From the NCBI RefSeq assembly GCF_003991355.1, contig NZ_RCSU01000002.1:434001-498000 (forward strand): a stretch of 64,000 bases of DNA, given 5' to 3'. Under the pieces are notes generated by a model that worked only from the letters and a program-made list of their open reading frames with translations, did not search any database and was not told the DNA's origin. Position 1 is the stretch's first letter, and each line of letters opens with the position of its first letter. Position numbers and translations under genes: made by a program. Source of the stretch: Pseudoflavitalea rhizosphaerae. Lineage in GTDB: Bacteria; Bacteroidota; Bacteroidia; Chitinophagales; Chitinophagaceae. Positions 42,573 to 52,319 of the stretch are shown here, one piece after another.

Positions 42573-44171
42573 ATGAAAAGGATACATCTCATTATACTTA
42601 CCACAGCCGTTCTGTTTACTGCAGGCAGTTGTAAGAAATGGCTCGACATCAATACCGATCCGTCGAACCCGCAGGTGGCTACGGCCGAGATGCTGCTATC
42701 TCCCATCCAATGGCAGATCTCAGCTACTACCGCCAATGACTACCGCTTTTTGTTCAAAACCGTTCAAAACTGGTCCAGCATCAGCGCTGACAATAACTGG
42801 GAAACACATGGCTACGAACCAACACTGGATAATGGCGGCGCCATCTGGAGAATGTTGTACATAACCAGCGGTCCCAACCTCGAACTATTGATCAAAGAAG
42901 CAAGAGAAAATCAAAAGTGGACATTTGCAGGTATCGGCTATGCGCTCAAAGCGTTTGGCTTTCAGCTTGCCACTGACTTACATGGCCCCATCATCCTGGA
43001 TCAGGCTTTCGATACAACGCGCCTTTTCTTCAACTACCAGGATCAGCCCGAAGTTTATGCACGCGTTCGTGAATGGGTAGATTCATCCATTGCCTGTTTC
43101 ACCAGGACCGATGCTCTGAATTACTCTTCTTCATTGGCTTCAGCAGATCTCATCTATAAAGGAGACCGCGATAAGTGGAGAAAGTTTGCATATGCAATCC
43201 TGGCGCAGCAATACAGCCACCTGGTTAAGAAGGCAAACTTTGCCACGCAGTATGCAGACAGCGTAGTGAAATACGTAGATCTTTCTTTCACCAGTGCACA
43301 GGAAGACGCCACCATTTTGGCCGGTAATACCAGCTCCAGCGATATGAATGTTTTTTCACCAGGCGCCGCATTGAATCTGGTAAACCCTACAGCAGTGCAA
43401 ACCCTGACAGGCAGGATCAGCCAACCGATCCTGAGCATGCTTACCGGAGGTGTAAGAGGCACCCCCACTCCTTCACCCACAGCATCCACAGACCCCAGGC
43501 TAAAAAGAATGATAGCTGCAGATCCTGTTGATGGCATTTACAAAGCAATCGTACCTACAATGGGAGATGCAACTGCGGGAAAAAGAGTGCCGCTGGTTTG
43601 GGGATACATCCCACCTGAAAAAAACACTTATGATGGCAAATATCTCTACTACCCTGCCAGCCCCTACCCAATCCTTTCTTACTCCCAGCTCCAGTTTGCA
43701 AAAGCTGAAGCACTTTTTATCAAGAACGAAACAGGAGCGGCTCATCAGGCATACATCAATGGCATCAATGGTCATATGCAATTCGTAAACCTTTATGGTT
43801 CGCCAGTTGATCCGAAGATCACCCAAACGGAGATCGACGATTATATGAGCAGCTCTGAAGTGGCGCAAACTGACGGAGAACTACAACTCTCCGATATCAT
43901 GACGCAGAAGTACATCGCACAATGGGGCTGGGCAGGCATGGAAACCTTCAATGACCTTCGCAAATACGATTATGATACGGCCGTTTTCAAGAACCTGTAT
44001 TTTTATCAGCCTGAAGACCTGTACCCCACCAACCTGGGAAAACTCTGTTATCGTTTCAGACCCCGGTACAATTCCGAAGTAGTTTGGAATAAAACAGAGC
44101 TTGCGAAATGGAAAGGAACTGATCCTAACTATAACACCTATCCTACCTGGGCAATGACTCCTGACCAGTAA
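42573..44171 (+). CDS. SusD/RagB-family lipoprotein
   Basis: Surface lipoprotein of 532 residues, partner of the SusC protein coded 26 bp upstream. The lipobox is TAGSCKKW (Cys at about residue 20). The body has the helical TPR-like pattern of the SusD-like_2 group (ATAEMLLSPIQWQI, IGYALKAFGFQLATDLHGPI) and the C-terminal WAGMETFNDLRKY region. It acts as a lid that captures the ligand over the SusC barrel. The size is normal for the group. The next gene, a DUF4397 lipoprotein, follows after 16 bp and is probably part of the same complex or operon. Confidence 0.92.
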   Translation: MKRIHLIILTTAVLFTAGSCKKWLDINTDPSNPQVATAEMLLSPIQWQISATTANDYRFLFKTVQNWSSISADNNWETHGYEPTLDNGGAIWRMLYITSGPNLELLIKEARENQKWTFAGIGYALKAFGFQLATDLHGPIILDQAFDTTRLFFNYQDQPEVYARVREWVDSSIACFTRTDALNYSSSLASADLIYKGDRDKWRKFAYAILAQQYSHLVKKANFATQYADSVVKYVDLSFTSAQEDATILAGNTSSSDMNVFSPGAALNLVNPTAVQTLTGRISQPILSMLTGGVRGTPTPSPTASTDPRLKRMIAADPVDGIYKAIVPTMGDATAGKRVPLVWGYIPPEKNTYDGKYLYYPASPYPILSYSQLQFAKAEALFIKNETGAAHQAYINGINGHMQFVNLYGSPVDPKITQTEIDDYMSSSEVAQTDGELQLSDIMTQKYIAQWGWAGMETFNDLRKYDYDTAVFKNLYFYQPEDLYPTNLGKLCYRFRPRYNSEVVWNKTELAKWKGTDPNYNTYPTWAMTPDQ

Positions 44172-44187
44172 CCAAAATAACATCATC

Positions 44188-44979
44188 ATGAAGCATATAC
44201 TCAAAATATCATGCAGCGTTCTGGCCGGCATTATGCTGTTCAGCAGTTGTAAAAAGAATGAAATCAAATACGGAGAGTTTGACCTGGTGGGCGCCAATCA
44301 GGCCCTGTTTAAAGTGAATTATTTGTCGCAATACAAATCTGCCCCCAGTGTTGTTTTCATTATCGATGGCAAACGGGTGAATAACCCGATATCGGCCCGT
44401 ACCCCATTTCCCGGTGGCGGCCTGAATACCGGTGGCGGCTCCACGGCAAACTATATGGTGTTCAATGCTGGCAGCCATGAATTTAAAGTAATGGTTCCAT
44501 CCAAAATCACCAACCTGGACTCATTGGAATTGTACAAGACAAATATCTCTCTGGAGGCAGGCAAGTACCAGACACTACATATCACCGATACCGCTGAAAA
44601 CACTTATAGCACGTTGGTGGTGGACGATCTCACAAGACCGGATTCAGGTGAGGTACGTTATCGTTTCATCAACCTGATCCCCAATTCTCCTGAATTGAAT
44701 CTTTATTATGACGCTACATTGATGGCTGAAAAGGTCCCATATAAAGGGACTGTTGAGTTCTCCAAGCCTTCCGGCACAACAGCAGCGGCCAAAGGATGGT
44801 GGGTAAGAGACGCCAATGCCGGCACATCGGCTCCGGCACTCGTGTCTTACACTTCAAGTTCCGGCGTCAACAGTTCACAATCCAATCAGCGGGTATTCAC
44901 GGTTTTCACTTCAGGTTATGCAGGACTTGCATCACCTGATACAAGAAGGCCATACCTTTCTTTCGTATTTAATTTATAA
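44188..44979 (+). CDS. DUF4397-type lipoprotein of the SusCD locus
   Basis: A 263-residue lipoprotein. The lipobox is MLFSSCKK (Cys near residue 21). Two beta-rich domains follow, with the second (about 150-263) showing EVRYRFINLIPNSPELNLYYD, as in DUF4397 domains. A Gly-rich loop (GGGLNTGGGSTANYM) lies in the first. Such proteins often end SusCD operons in soil and aquatic Bacteroidota and may bind ligand at the surface. It closes the deoR-susC-susD operon and is followed by a terminator hairpin at 45033-45060. Confidence 0.78.
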   Translation: MKHILKISCSVLAGIMLFSSCKKNEIKYGEFDLVGANQALFKVNYLSQYKSAPSVVFIIDGKRVNNPISARTPFPGGGLNTGGGSTANYMVFNAGSHEFKVMVPSKITNLDSLELYKTNISLEAGKYQTLHITDTAENTYSTLVVDDLTRPDSGEVRYRFINLIPNSPELNLYYDATLMAEKVPYKGTVEFSKPSGTTAAAKGWWVRDANAGTSAPALVSYTSSSGVNSSQSNQRVFTVFTSGYAGLASPDTRRPYLSFVFNL

Positions 44980-45032
44980 TGATAAAATTTCCTGGTTAGA
45001 CACACTACATTCATCGGTAACATGAGAAAACG

Positions 45033-45060
45033 GGCCGCCTTCACAGAGGCGGCCTTCTAC
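45033..45060 (+). terminator. terminator of the SusCD operon
   Basis: GGCCGCC (45033-45039) pairs with GGCGGCC (45048-45054), followed by a T/C-rich tail. Confidence 0.75.
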
Positions 45061-45106
45061 TTTCGAAACGGCCAACTTTATTCTAGCTAGCAGGATTACA
45101 CGAAAG

Positions 45107-45138
45107 AAAAAAAATCCCGGCTCTTGCAAAGCCGGGAT
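45107..45138 (-). terminator. terminator of the SpmA/SpmB gene
   Basis: On the minus strand ATCCCGGCT (45138-45130) pairs with AGCCGGGAT (45122-45114), followed by a run of T. It stands 28 bp after the stop codon at 45166. Confidence 0.85.
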
Positions 45139-45165
45139 GAATATGATCAAATATGCAATTTAGTC

Positions 45166-46407
45166 TCAACTACTCCAGGGCCAGTTGTACGCCAAAAATA
45201 TCGCTGTAATGATCCCTGCCAGGTCCGCAATCAATGAAGCCGGGATCGCATACCTCGTTTTCTTTATTCCCACCGATCCAAAATACAATGCCACAATATA
45301 AAAAGTAGTATCGGCAGAACCCTGGAACAAACAGCTCAGCCTTCCAATAAATGAATCGGCGCCGTTCACCGCCATCGCATCGATCATCATGGCCCTGGAT
45401 CCGCTACCGCTGAATGGACGCATCAACGCAGTGGGCATCGCTTCCACCCATTTGGAATCGAAGCCCATCGACTCCACGATGTACCTCAATCCATCCACCA
45501 TATATTCAAACACGCCGCAATTACGCAGCACGCTGATGGCAACCAGCATGCCCACGAGATAAGGAATGATCTTCACCGCCACTTCAAAGCCTTGTTTCGC
45601 GCCTTCAATGAAGGCATCATATACATGCACTTTCTTCCAGACCCCGCCCAGGATCATGATGATGAAGAACAGCATGATCAGTCCATTACTGATGATCTTC
45701 GAGAATGCTGTGGCCGATTCATTGCTAAGATAATAACGGAGATAGAATCCCAGTCCTCCGAGAATCACCGCACCGATTGCTCCTACAATGATGATGGTAG
45801 TCCATTGTTTGCGGTTGAACTTTTGCCAGATGGCTGTAACGCAGATCGCCACCATGGTGGCCGTGAATGTACAGATGATGGCCGGAATGAATATCTCTGT
45901 GGGATTATTCGATTTGAGGATAGCGCGCTGCGCGATGATGGCCACCGGGATAATGGTAAGCCCGGAAGCATGCAGCACCATGAACATGATCTGTGAATTG
46001 CTGGCGGTATCCTTTTGCGGGTTCACTTCCTGCAGGCTCTCCATCGATTTCAAACCAAAGGGCGTGGCTGCATTATCGAGGCCCAGCAAATTGGCCGAGA
46101 AGTTCATCATCATATGTCCCATCGCCGGGTGGTTCTTCGGCAATTCAGGAAATAACTTATTGAAGAAAGGTCCTACAATGCGGCTCAGGAAACGGATAGC
46201 GCCTGCCTTCTCCCCTACATTCATGAATCCCAGGAAAAGCGCCATGATGCCGATCAGCCCGATGGAGATCTGCACCCCGGTATTGGCAGACTCGAAAACG
46301 CCGTCCATCAGGTTCTTGAACACATCCGTGTCGCCCATAAGCAACCGGATCAAAGCCACAATAAAAGCAATCAGGAAAAATGCGATCCAGAGAAAGTTTA
46401 ATACCAT
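45166..46407 (-). CDS. SpmA-SpmB-like fusion with two nucleoside-recognition (Gate) domains
   Basis: A 413-residue inner-membrane protein with about nine membrane segments. The first half resembles SpmA (GEKAGAIRFLSRIVGPFFNKLFPELPKNHPAMGHMMMNFSANLLGLDNAATPFGL). The second half resembles SpmB (AFIEGAKQGFEVAVKIIPYLVGMLVAISVLRNCG and AMPTALMRPFSGSGSRAMM). In spore formers these are separate spore-maturation proteins; in non-sporulating Bacteroidota the fusion is common and of unknown role, perhaps transport of a small metabolite. Single gene, divergent from ychF with a 190-bp spacer that shows only the ychF promoter element. Confidence 0.88.
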   Translation of the reverse strand: MVLNFLWIAFFLIAFIVALIRLLMGDTDVFKNLMDGVFESANTGVQISIGLIGIMALFLGFMNVGEKAGAIRFLSRIVGPFFNKLFPELPKNHPAMGHMMMNFSANLLGLDNAATPFGLKSMESLQEVNPQKDTASNSQIMFMVLHASGLTIIPVAIIAQRAILKSNNPTEIFIPAIICTFTATMVAICVTAIWQKFNRKQWTTIIIVGAIGAVILGGLGFYLRYYLSNESATAFSKIISNGLIMLFFIIMILGGVWKKVHVYDAFIEGAKQGFEVAVKIIPYLVGMLVAISVLRNCGVFEYMVDGLRYIVESMGFDSKWVEAMPTALMRPFSGSGSRAMMIDAMAVNGADSFIGRLSCLFQGSADTTFYIVALYFGSVGIKKTRYAIPASLIADLAGIITAIFLAYNWPWSS

Positions 46408-46562
46408 TTGCCGGTGGTTTGTTGTTTACGGTTTGGTTAAAGGAGCTGCGGAACAGCCCTGAGTGCGGGTGACGACCGTTCCGGAATTATTGCCTAAGAT
46501 AGTAGAAACCCCCGGAATACAGGCATTTAGCATCAGGAAAATGTAAAATCGATGCATTAATG

Positions 46563-46570
46563 TATCTTTG
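46563..46570 (+). promoter_or_regulatory. -7 promoter element TATCTTTG of ychF
   Basis: TATCTTTG lies 28 bp before the ATG at 46599. No TTTG is visible at the -33 spacing. Confidence 0.55.
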
Positions 46571-46598
46571 CGCGGCTAAAAACAGCAAATCAATAATC

Positions 46599-47696
46599 AT
46601 GGGTTTAAAAGCAGGTATCGTAGGATTGCCGAATGTAGGAAAATCAACTTTGTTCAATGCGGTGAGCACCAGCGCCAAAGCGCAGGCCAGCAATTACCGT
46701 TTCTGTACCATCGACCCCAACGTTGGTCTGGTGGATGTACCCGATCATCGCCTCTCCAAACTGGCGGAACTGGTGATCCCCGACAGGATCGTTCCTACAC
46801 AGATCGAAATTGTAGACATTGCCGGACTGGTGCGTGGCGCCAGCAAAGGTGAAGGTCTTGGTAACAAATTCCTCGGCAATATCCGCGAAGTGGACGCCAT
46901 CATCCACGTGATCCGCTGCTTCGAAGATGAGAATGTGCTGCGCGAAGAAGGCGCTATCAACCCCGTAAGCGATAAAGAGATCATCGATACCGAACTCCAG
47001 CTCAAAGACCTCGAGAGCGTGGAAAAAAAGATCCAGCGCACAGAAAAAATGGCGCGCACCGATCCAAAAATGAAAGCTGAACTGGAAGTGCTCCTTCGTT
47101 GTAAAGCTCACCTGGAACAAGGCAAAAGCATCCGCGGACTGGATCTCGCCAAAGAAGAGCGTGTAGCCATTGCCGATCTCTTCCTCCTCACGGAAAAACC
47201 TGTTCTCTATGTGGCCAATGTAGATGAAGCCAGCATGCACACCGGTAACAAATATTCAGAAGCCCTCAAGGCTTCCGTTGCCAATGAAAATGCGCAGGTG
47301 ATTGTGATGAACAATTCCATCGAAGCACAGATCGCGGAAATGGAAGATCCCGGCGACCGCGCCCTGTTCATGGAAGAATATAAAATGACTGAACCCGCGC
47401 TCAACAGGCTGATCCGCTCCACTTACAAATTACTTAACCTCTATACCTATTTCACGGCAGGTGTGCAGGAAGTAAGGGCCTGGACAATTCATGAAGGCTG
47501 GAAAGCGCCACAGGCCGCCAGTGTGATCCATACCGATTTTGAAAAAGGCTTCATCAAGGCAGAAGTGATCGGTTACGACGATTATATCCAGTATGGTTCC
47601 GAATCAGCAGCCCGCGATGCCGGTAAGCTGAGGATCGAAGGAAAAGAATACATCGTGAAAGATGGAGATGTGATGCATTTCCGTTTCAACGTATAA
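46599..47696 (+). CDS. ychF: redox-regulated ATPase/GTPase YchF
   Basis: A 365-residue Obg-related P-loop protein. G1 is GLPNVGKSTLFN, followed by the TIDPNVG switch, G3 VDIAGLVRGASKGEGLGNKFL, and the NVDE block in place of the usual NKxD, which makes the family prefer ATP. A coiled-coil insert spans about 130-200 and the C-terminal TGS domain runs from about 280 (FTAGVQEVRAWTIHEGWKAPQAAS ... DGDVMHFRFNV). The protein associates with ribosomes and stress responses. ATG 46599 gives the standard N-terminus MGLKAGIVGLPNVGKS; an in-frame ATG 13 codons earlier precedes the promoter element and is rejected. Confidence 0.95.
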   Translation: MGLKAGIVGLPNVGKSTLFNAVSTSAKAQASNYRFCTIDPNVGLVDVPDHRLSKLAELVIPDRIVPTQIEIVDIAGLVRGASKGEGLGNKFLGNIREVDAIIHVIRCFEDENVLREEGAINPVSDKEIIDTELQLKDLESVEKKIQRTEKMARTDPKMKAELEVLLRCKAHLEQGKSIRGLDLAKEERVAIADLFLLTEKPVLYVANVDEASMHTGNKYSEALKASVANENAQVIVMNNSIEAQIAEMEDPGDRALFMEEYKMTEPALNRLIRSTYKLLNLYTYFTAGVQEVRAWTIHEGWKAPQAASVIHTDFEKGFIKAEVIGYDDYIQYGSESAARDAGKLRIEGKEYIVKDGDVMHFRFNV

Positions 47697-47721
47697 AAAC
47701 AATTACAACTATATTCGCATA

Positions 47722-47748
47722 CCCCGGCCCGTTGGCCGGGGTTTTGTT
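47722..47748 (+). terminator. terminator of ychF
   Basis: CCCCGGCC (47722-47729) pairs with GGCCGGGG (47734-47741), loop of four, followed by TTTTG and more T. Confidence 0.88.
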
Positions 47749-47866
47749 TTATTACCAAAACAAACTTTTCTATACCAGCGAACTTTCGCAATTTTGCGAA
47801 CGATGAACCGGCCCCGGCACCTGTTAATCAAGGTACCACCATCATTATCATAATTCCTAAACTACC

Positions 47867-49258
47867 ATGAAAAGTAAACTGTTAATCCCGGCCCTCCTCG
47901 CCTATACCCTTATACAGGGGATCGCCTGTAACAAATCCGATTCCGCTGCCAATCCGGCCCCTGTAGAACCACCTCCTTCTCCCTGGGAGAAAGTAGTGAC
48001 CAGTGTTTCCGGCAGGATCTTAGACGAAGCCGGATTACCGGTGAACGGCGCTGTTGTGACCGCGGGTACCAGTACTGCCACAACCGATATCAACGGTTCA
48101 TTCAGTTTCAAGGATGCCACCCTCTATAAATCAGGCGGATTCATCAGTGTAGAAAAAACTGGCTACTTAACCGGTAAAAGAACTTTCCAGGTAGAAGCCA
48201 AAGACCAGCATTATGTAAGCATCCGCCTGATCAAAAAACAAGCAACGCAAACTTTCAATGCAGGATCAGGAGGAACGATCACTGCAACTGATGGAACAAC
48301 ACTCAAATTCGAGCCCGGTTCCATTCTCATAGCCGGCAACAATGCCAACTATACAGGAACTGTGACTATTCTTTTCCAGGTCATCGATCCCACCGGTCCT
48401 GATTTTGCTGAAAACCAACCAGGATCTGTTTTGGCAAGAAGCAAGGCCGGTAACCTCTATGGCGCCATTGCACGCAACCTGATATATGTGGAACTCACCG
48501 GCAGCAGTGGTGAGAAATTGAAATTGAACGAAGCAATGCCTGCTACTTTTACCCTGCCTGTTGCACCTGCTGAATTCGATACTGCTCCTGCAACACTGAC
48601 CATCAGCAGCCTGAATGATTCCACCGGTGTGTGGCAGGAAGAAAGCGTTATGCTGAAACAATTGAATGGCTACGTGGGAAAGGTCAATCATTTTTCCTAC
48701 TGGAATTTCCATACCAACTTCAACTATGCAGAAATAACGGCTATTATCAAAACTCCGGATAACATTTCTGTTCCGCATGCATTCGTTTCACTTGCATACA
48801 AATTCGAAGGCAGGAATAGCGTTACCTATGGCTATTCTGATACGGCAGGTGTTGCAAAACTGATCGTACCAAGAAATGCTATCACCCAGTTGATGATCAA
48901 AAGCCGTTGCGGAGATGTATTGCATGAAGCCAATATTGGTAAAACGGGCGTCAATAAAACGCTGGACACTATCCGGATTGCCTATGCTCCCGGAGCTGTC
49001 ACCTTCACCGGTACTGCCGTGAATTGCAGCGATAATCCTGTTGCTAACGGTCAGGTATACATTACGTTAGACAACCAGACTTACACTTCCGCAGTAACCA
49101 ATGGCAATTACAGTTTGCAAATCATCCGTTGCAGCGGAACCAGCACCAACGCCACTATCAAAGTTGTAGATCTTTCCGATTCACAATTCAAAGAAATCAA
49201 TGAAACGGTAACAACAGGAAACGTTACAGTTGATCCCATTAAAGTTTGCCTTCCGTAA
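47867..49258 (+). CDS. lipoprotein with carboxypeptidase-like regulatory domains
   Basis: A 463-residue lipoprotein. The lipobox is QGIACNKS (Cys near residue 21), followed by a Pro-rich linker. A carboxypeptidase-like domain spans about 45-125 (VSGRILDEAGLPVNGAVVTAG). A central beta region follows at about 130-290, rich in Thr and Gly (GGTITATDGTTLKFEPGSILI). Two more Ig-like or carboxypeptidase-like repeats follow (AVNCSDNPVANGQVYITLDNQTYTS). It is probably anchored at the outer membrane and may have a structural or adhesive role; no enzyme motif is seen. The gene is single, closed by a terminator shared with the convergent TonB receptor gene. Confidence 0.72.
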   Translation: MKSKLLIPALLAYTLIQGIACNKSDSAANPAPVEPPPSPWEKVVTSVSGRILDEAGLPVNGAVVTAGTSTATTDINGSFSFKDATLYKSGGFISVEKTGYLTGKRTFQVEAKDQHYVSIRLIKKQATQTFNAGSGGTITATDGTTLKFEPGSILIAGNNANYTGTVTILFQVIDPTGPDFAENQPGSVLARSKAGNLYGAIARNLIYVELTGSSGEKLKLNEAMPATFTLPVAPAEFDTAPATLTISSLNDSTGVWQEESVMLKQLNGYVGKVNHFSYWNFHTNFNYAEITAIIKTPDNISVPHAFVSLAYKFEGRNSVTYGYSDTAGVAKLIVPRNAITQLMIKSRCGDVLHEANIGKTGVNKTLDTIRIAYAPGAVTFTGTAVNCSDNPVANGQVYITLDNQTYTSAVTNGNYSLQIIRCSGTSTNATIKVVDLSDSQFKEINETVTTGNVTVDPIKVCLP

Positions 49259-49284
49259 AAGAAGCATTTATCGCATAAAAGAAA

Positions 49285-49313
49285 AAGCCTCAGCATTACA
49301 CTGAGGCTTTTTT
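49285..49313. terminator. bidirectional terminator
   Basis: AAGCCTCAG (49285-49293) pairs with CTGAGGCTT (49301-49309). T-runs follow on the plus strand and A-runs precede it, so it can serve both convergent genes. Confidence 0.88.
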
Positions 49314-49339
49314 ATTGGTTAAGGTACTCAGAAACTTAT

Positions 49340-52216
49340 TTAAAAAACATTGTACCCGAAGCTCAGGTAGTATACGCCACCAATCTCGGGATTACCTAAA
49401 GCACTTACATAATATTTGTTCAAAAGGTTGGATGCGCCGAGCTTGATCATGCTGCGGATAGCAGGGAATTTATAACTGATCTGTGCATCCAGGGTACTGA
49501 AGGCAGGGATTTGTCCGGATGCAAATGTTCCTTCCCAGTCAACCTTGCTCTGCCAGCGGAACAATACATTGAAGCCCCAGTTGCTGTTGTTGATCCCATC
49601 GTTGCTGAGGCCGATATTGTAACGCACTTTCGGTGTATTGAAGAAGGTAACAAAATTGGCGGGCACATCATTGAGTTGATCGCCGGAAATATTTGCCTTC
49701 AGGCTGTATCTTTTCGGTAACAGGTAATCGAATCCGAAGCCCCAGCCGATGGCTTTCACCTTCTGGAATGAATTCTCGGGATAAGAGAAATTCTCTGTGG
49801 TCAGGGGATTACCAATTCCATTGGGAATGATAGCGCGGCCTACGGCGCGGCGGCCAATGAAATCCTTATACTCACAGTAATACACATACGCATCGATCAG
49901 CAGTTTCCTGACCGGTAAACCACGATAACCGAATTCATATGAATTGGCAGTCTCAGGTTTCAGCGGAGCAAAAGGCGCTTCTTCCAGCGGAGGGGGTGTT
50001 TGACCTGCAGCTAACGCAGCGCGGTAAGCGCCGATGCTTTCTGCTGTATACACCGGATTGGTATCGAAATTGAAATAGTCCTGGAAAGAAGGTAATCCAC
50101 CTATCAGCCTGGCGCCGGGCGTTTTCAGGTTGATGTACTGGTCCTGCGTGGATGGAAAACGGTAAGCATTCTGATAAGACAAACGGAGATTATTGTCTTT
50201 GGCTACCTGGATCAGGGCGGTAACCCTGGGCGTGAAGCGGCCTTCGAAATTTTTGCTCTTGTCGTAACGACCGCTGGCAGTAAGTTTCAGCACATCGTTG
50301 AACATCTTTTTGGCTACCTGAACATAACCACCGTATTCATCTATTTTAATGGTTCCGGCAGTATCCACGAAGATGGTGCCATTGGAGTTGAGATGATAGG
50401 AACGGTAGTTGGCTCCCACTACCAGCTCAAATAATTTGATATGCTCAGAGAAATTGTATTGTCCTTCCACATGGTAGAGAGATGATTTATCTGCGAATTT
50501 TGCACCCCCGGAATTGATATCAGTGGAGATGGCTTTATCGAAATATTCTTTGAAGGCGTCAGAGCCGGGTAGCGCCCTGTTCTGGTCGGCCCCGGCGCGG
50601 GCAGTCATATGCGCCACTGCATCCGGCGCCCCCTGCGCCCTGGCTGCGGCATAGGTTGCTGAATAAGTAGCGAACCATTCAGAGTTGCTGAGCCATGCGT
50701 TGTTCACTGCCAGTGCAGCGGTAGTGGCGGTGTAAGAGTCGCCTGAATTTTCCTGTGTGGTATAACCTCTCACAAAGAAATTCCTTCCTCTCACTTCAGC
50801 TTTGTACTGACCGAGTTTGAAATTCTTCAGTGCATAACGGTCGGCGCCGGTATATACCGTGGTACCGGTTCCCCAGTAAGCCACCAGTGAAGCTTCAATA
50901 TCGTTGGTGATCTTGTAATACAATCCACCATTCAATCTTACGCTGTATGAATTATAATCCACGATATCACTTTCGTCATAACCCGTGCGGCTTACGAGTT
51001 GATTTCCGTAAAAACCATTCACGAGACCTACGCCCATCATTTTAAAAGCGTCACGGGGGCTGCCCTGCAGCGGATATTGGGCAAAGTAACCCACTATCTC
51101 CTGTGCAGTAGGCGCCCTGCCAAGCATACCAACCAGCTCCGTTACGGCTGTGTTGAAATATGGATTGGAAGCGGGATTCAGGATGGCGAGTTGGGAAACG
51201 CCGGCCATGCTGGCGCTGGCTTCATCACCATAGACATTGATACCATCATAGTTATGATCGGAAGCACGTGTGCCTTCTTTTACGGAGCTCAGTACGTTAT
51301 TGCGGTTAAGATTTCTTCTGTCCTGCGCCTGCCAGTCCTTGGCCTGGATGAACTGGCCGCCGATCTTGAAGGCGAATTTTTCAGACAATTTCTTTCCCCA
51401 CCGGAAGGCCCAGTCGTAATACGGAGCGGCGCTGCGTTGTTTACGGTCTGTATGCATGATACCCTGTTTCACCTGGAAGCTGAGGCCCTGGTATTTGAAA
51501 GGGTTCTTGCTGGTCATGAGCAGGGTGCCGTTCATACCGCCCGGCCCATAGAGTGCGGAGGAAGCGCCTTGCAGCAATTCAACATTATCCACGTCCAGTT
51601 CAGTAGGCCCGAGGATAATACCTACGGCGAAGTTGAGGGCAGGCGCCTGGTTGTCCATTCCATCCACCAGTTGATTGAAGCGGAGATTACCGCTACCATT
51701 GAAACCACGGGTGCTGATGGTATTGAAAGTGATGGACGAAGTAGTCATGTCCACACCTTTGAGGTTGGCGATGCCCTGGTAGAAGTTGGGAGCAGCGGAA
51801 GCGCGCACATTAGCGGCACTCATCCTCTCGATGGAAACTGGAGACTCCAGGATCCTTTCAGCAACACGGCTTGCAGATACAACCACTTCAGCGCCGAGCG
51901 AAGAAGCAGGTTCGAAGCTCACCTGCAACGGTGCGCTGGTACTGGTTACTATCACTTCCTGTGGTTCATAACCGATGGAAGTAAACACCAACGTAAATGG
52001 CGGCGCCTGACTGCTGGTGATCTTAAAGTTCCCGCGTTCATCAGTGAAGGTTCCGATATTGGTGCCTTTGATAATCACAGAAACGGCAGGAACAATGTCT
52101 TTACTCAGGCTGTTCTTAACAATTCCGCTAATTGTATAAGTTTGTTGAGCTTCGGCGGCAATGGAGATGGTCGTTAGAAAGGTGAGTACCGCCAGAAAAA
52201 ATAGCAATCTTCTCAT
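49340..52216 (-). CDS. TonB-dependent receptor with carboxypeptidase-like domain
   Basis: A 958-residue outer-membrane receptor from the ATG at 52216, which gives a clean signal peptide (MRRLLFFLAVLTFL ... AEAQ); the frame runs 17 codons further up without a useful start. Domains are a carboxypeptidase-like unit (about 25-110, SGIVKNSLSKDIVPAVSVIIKG), a TonB plug (about 120-240, VVVSASRVAERILESPVSIERM, VELLQGASSALYGPGGMNGTLL) and a barrel to the end (YYLSFGYNVF). It is not a SusC type and has no SusD neighbour. The ligand could be a siderophore, vitamin or small glycan. Single gene, divergent from purC. Confidence 0.9.
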   Translation of the reverse strand: MRRLLFFLAVLTFLTTISIAAEAQQTYTISGIVKNSLSKDIVPAVSVIIKGTNIGTFTDERGNFKITSSQAPPFTLVFTSIGYEPQEVIVTSTSAPLQVSFEPASSLGAEVVVSASRVAERILESPVSIERMSAANVRASAAPNFYQGIANLKGVDMTTSSITFNTISTRGFNGSGNLRFNQLVDGMDNQAPALNFAVGIILGPTELDVDNVELLQGASSALYGPGGMNGTLLMTSKNPFKYQGLSFQVKQGIMHTDRKQRSAAPYYDWAFRWGKKLSEKFAFKIGGQFIQAKDWQAQDRRNLNRNNVLSSVKEGTRASDHNYDGINVYGDEASASMAGVSQLAILNPASNPYFNTAVTELVGMLGRAPTAQEIVGYFAQYPLQGSPRDAFKMMGVGLVNGFYGNQLVSRTGYDESDIVDYNSYSVRLNGGLYYKITNDIEASLVAYWGTGTTVYTGADRYALKNFKLGQYKAEVRGRNFFVRGYTTQENSGDSYTATTAALAVNNAWLSNSEWFATYSATYAAARAQGAPDAVAHMTARAGADQNRALPGSDAFKEYFDKAISTDINSGGAKFADKSSLYHVEGQYNFSEHIKLFELVVGANYRSYHLNSNGTIFVDTAGTIKIDEYGGYVQVAKKMFNDVLKLTASGRYDKSKNFEGRFTPRVTALIQVAKDNNLRLSYQNAYRFPSTQDQYINLKTPGARLIGGLPSFQDYFNFDTNPVYTAESIGAYRAALAAGQTPPPLEEAPFAPLKPETANSYEFGYRGLPVRKLLIDAYVYYCEYKDFIGRRAVGRAIIPNGIGNPLTTENFSYPENSFQKVKAIGWGFGFDYLLPKRYSLKANISGDQLNDVPANFVTFFNTPKVRYNIGLSNDGINNSNWGFNVLFRWQSKVDWEGTFASGQIPAFSTLDAQISYKFPAIRSMIKLGASNLLNKYYVSALGNPEIGGVYYLSFGYNVF

Positions 52217-52319
52217 AATGGCAGATTTTGTGAGCGTATACCTGAAAATAACAATAGTATTTGTCAATCGAAAATTTTATTTGTGGTCCCAATGTTAATA
52301 TCGTCAGTATATTCGCGCC

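Noticed and set aside
50999-52177. 392-residue plus-strand frame opposite the TonB receptor
   Set aside because: The minus-strand gene has clear domains throughout; this frame has none and is a shadow.
52308-52315. Promoter element TATATTCG before purC
   Set aside because: It departs from TAnnTTTG at one position and lies only 5 bp from the ATG; too weak to list as a feature.
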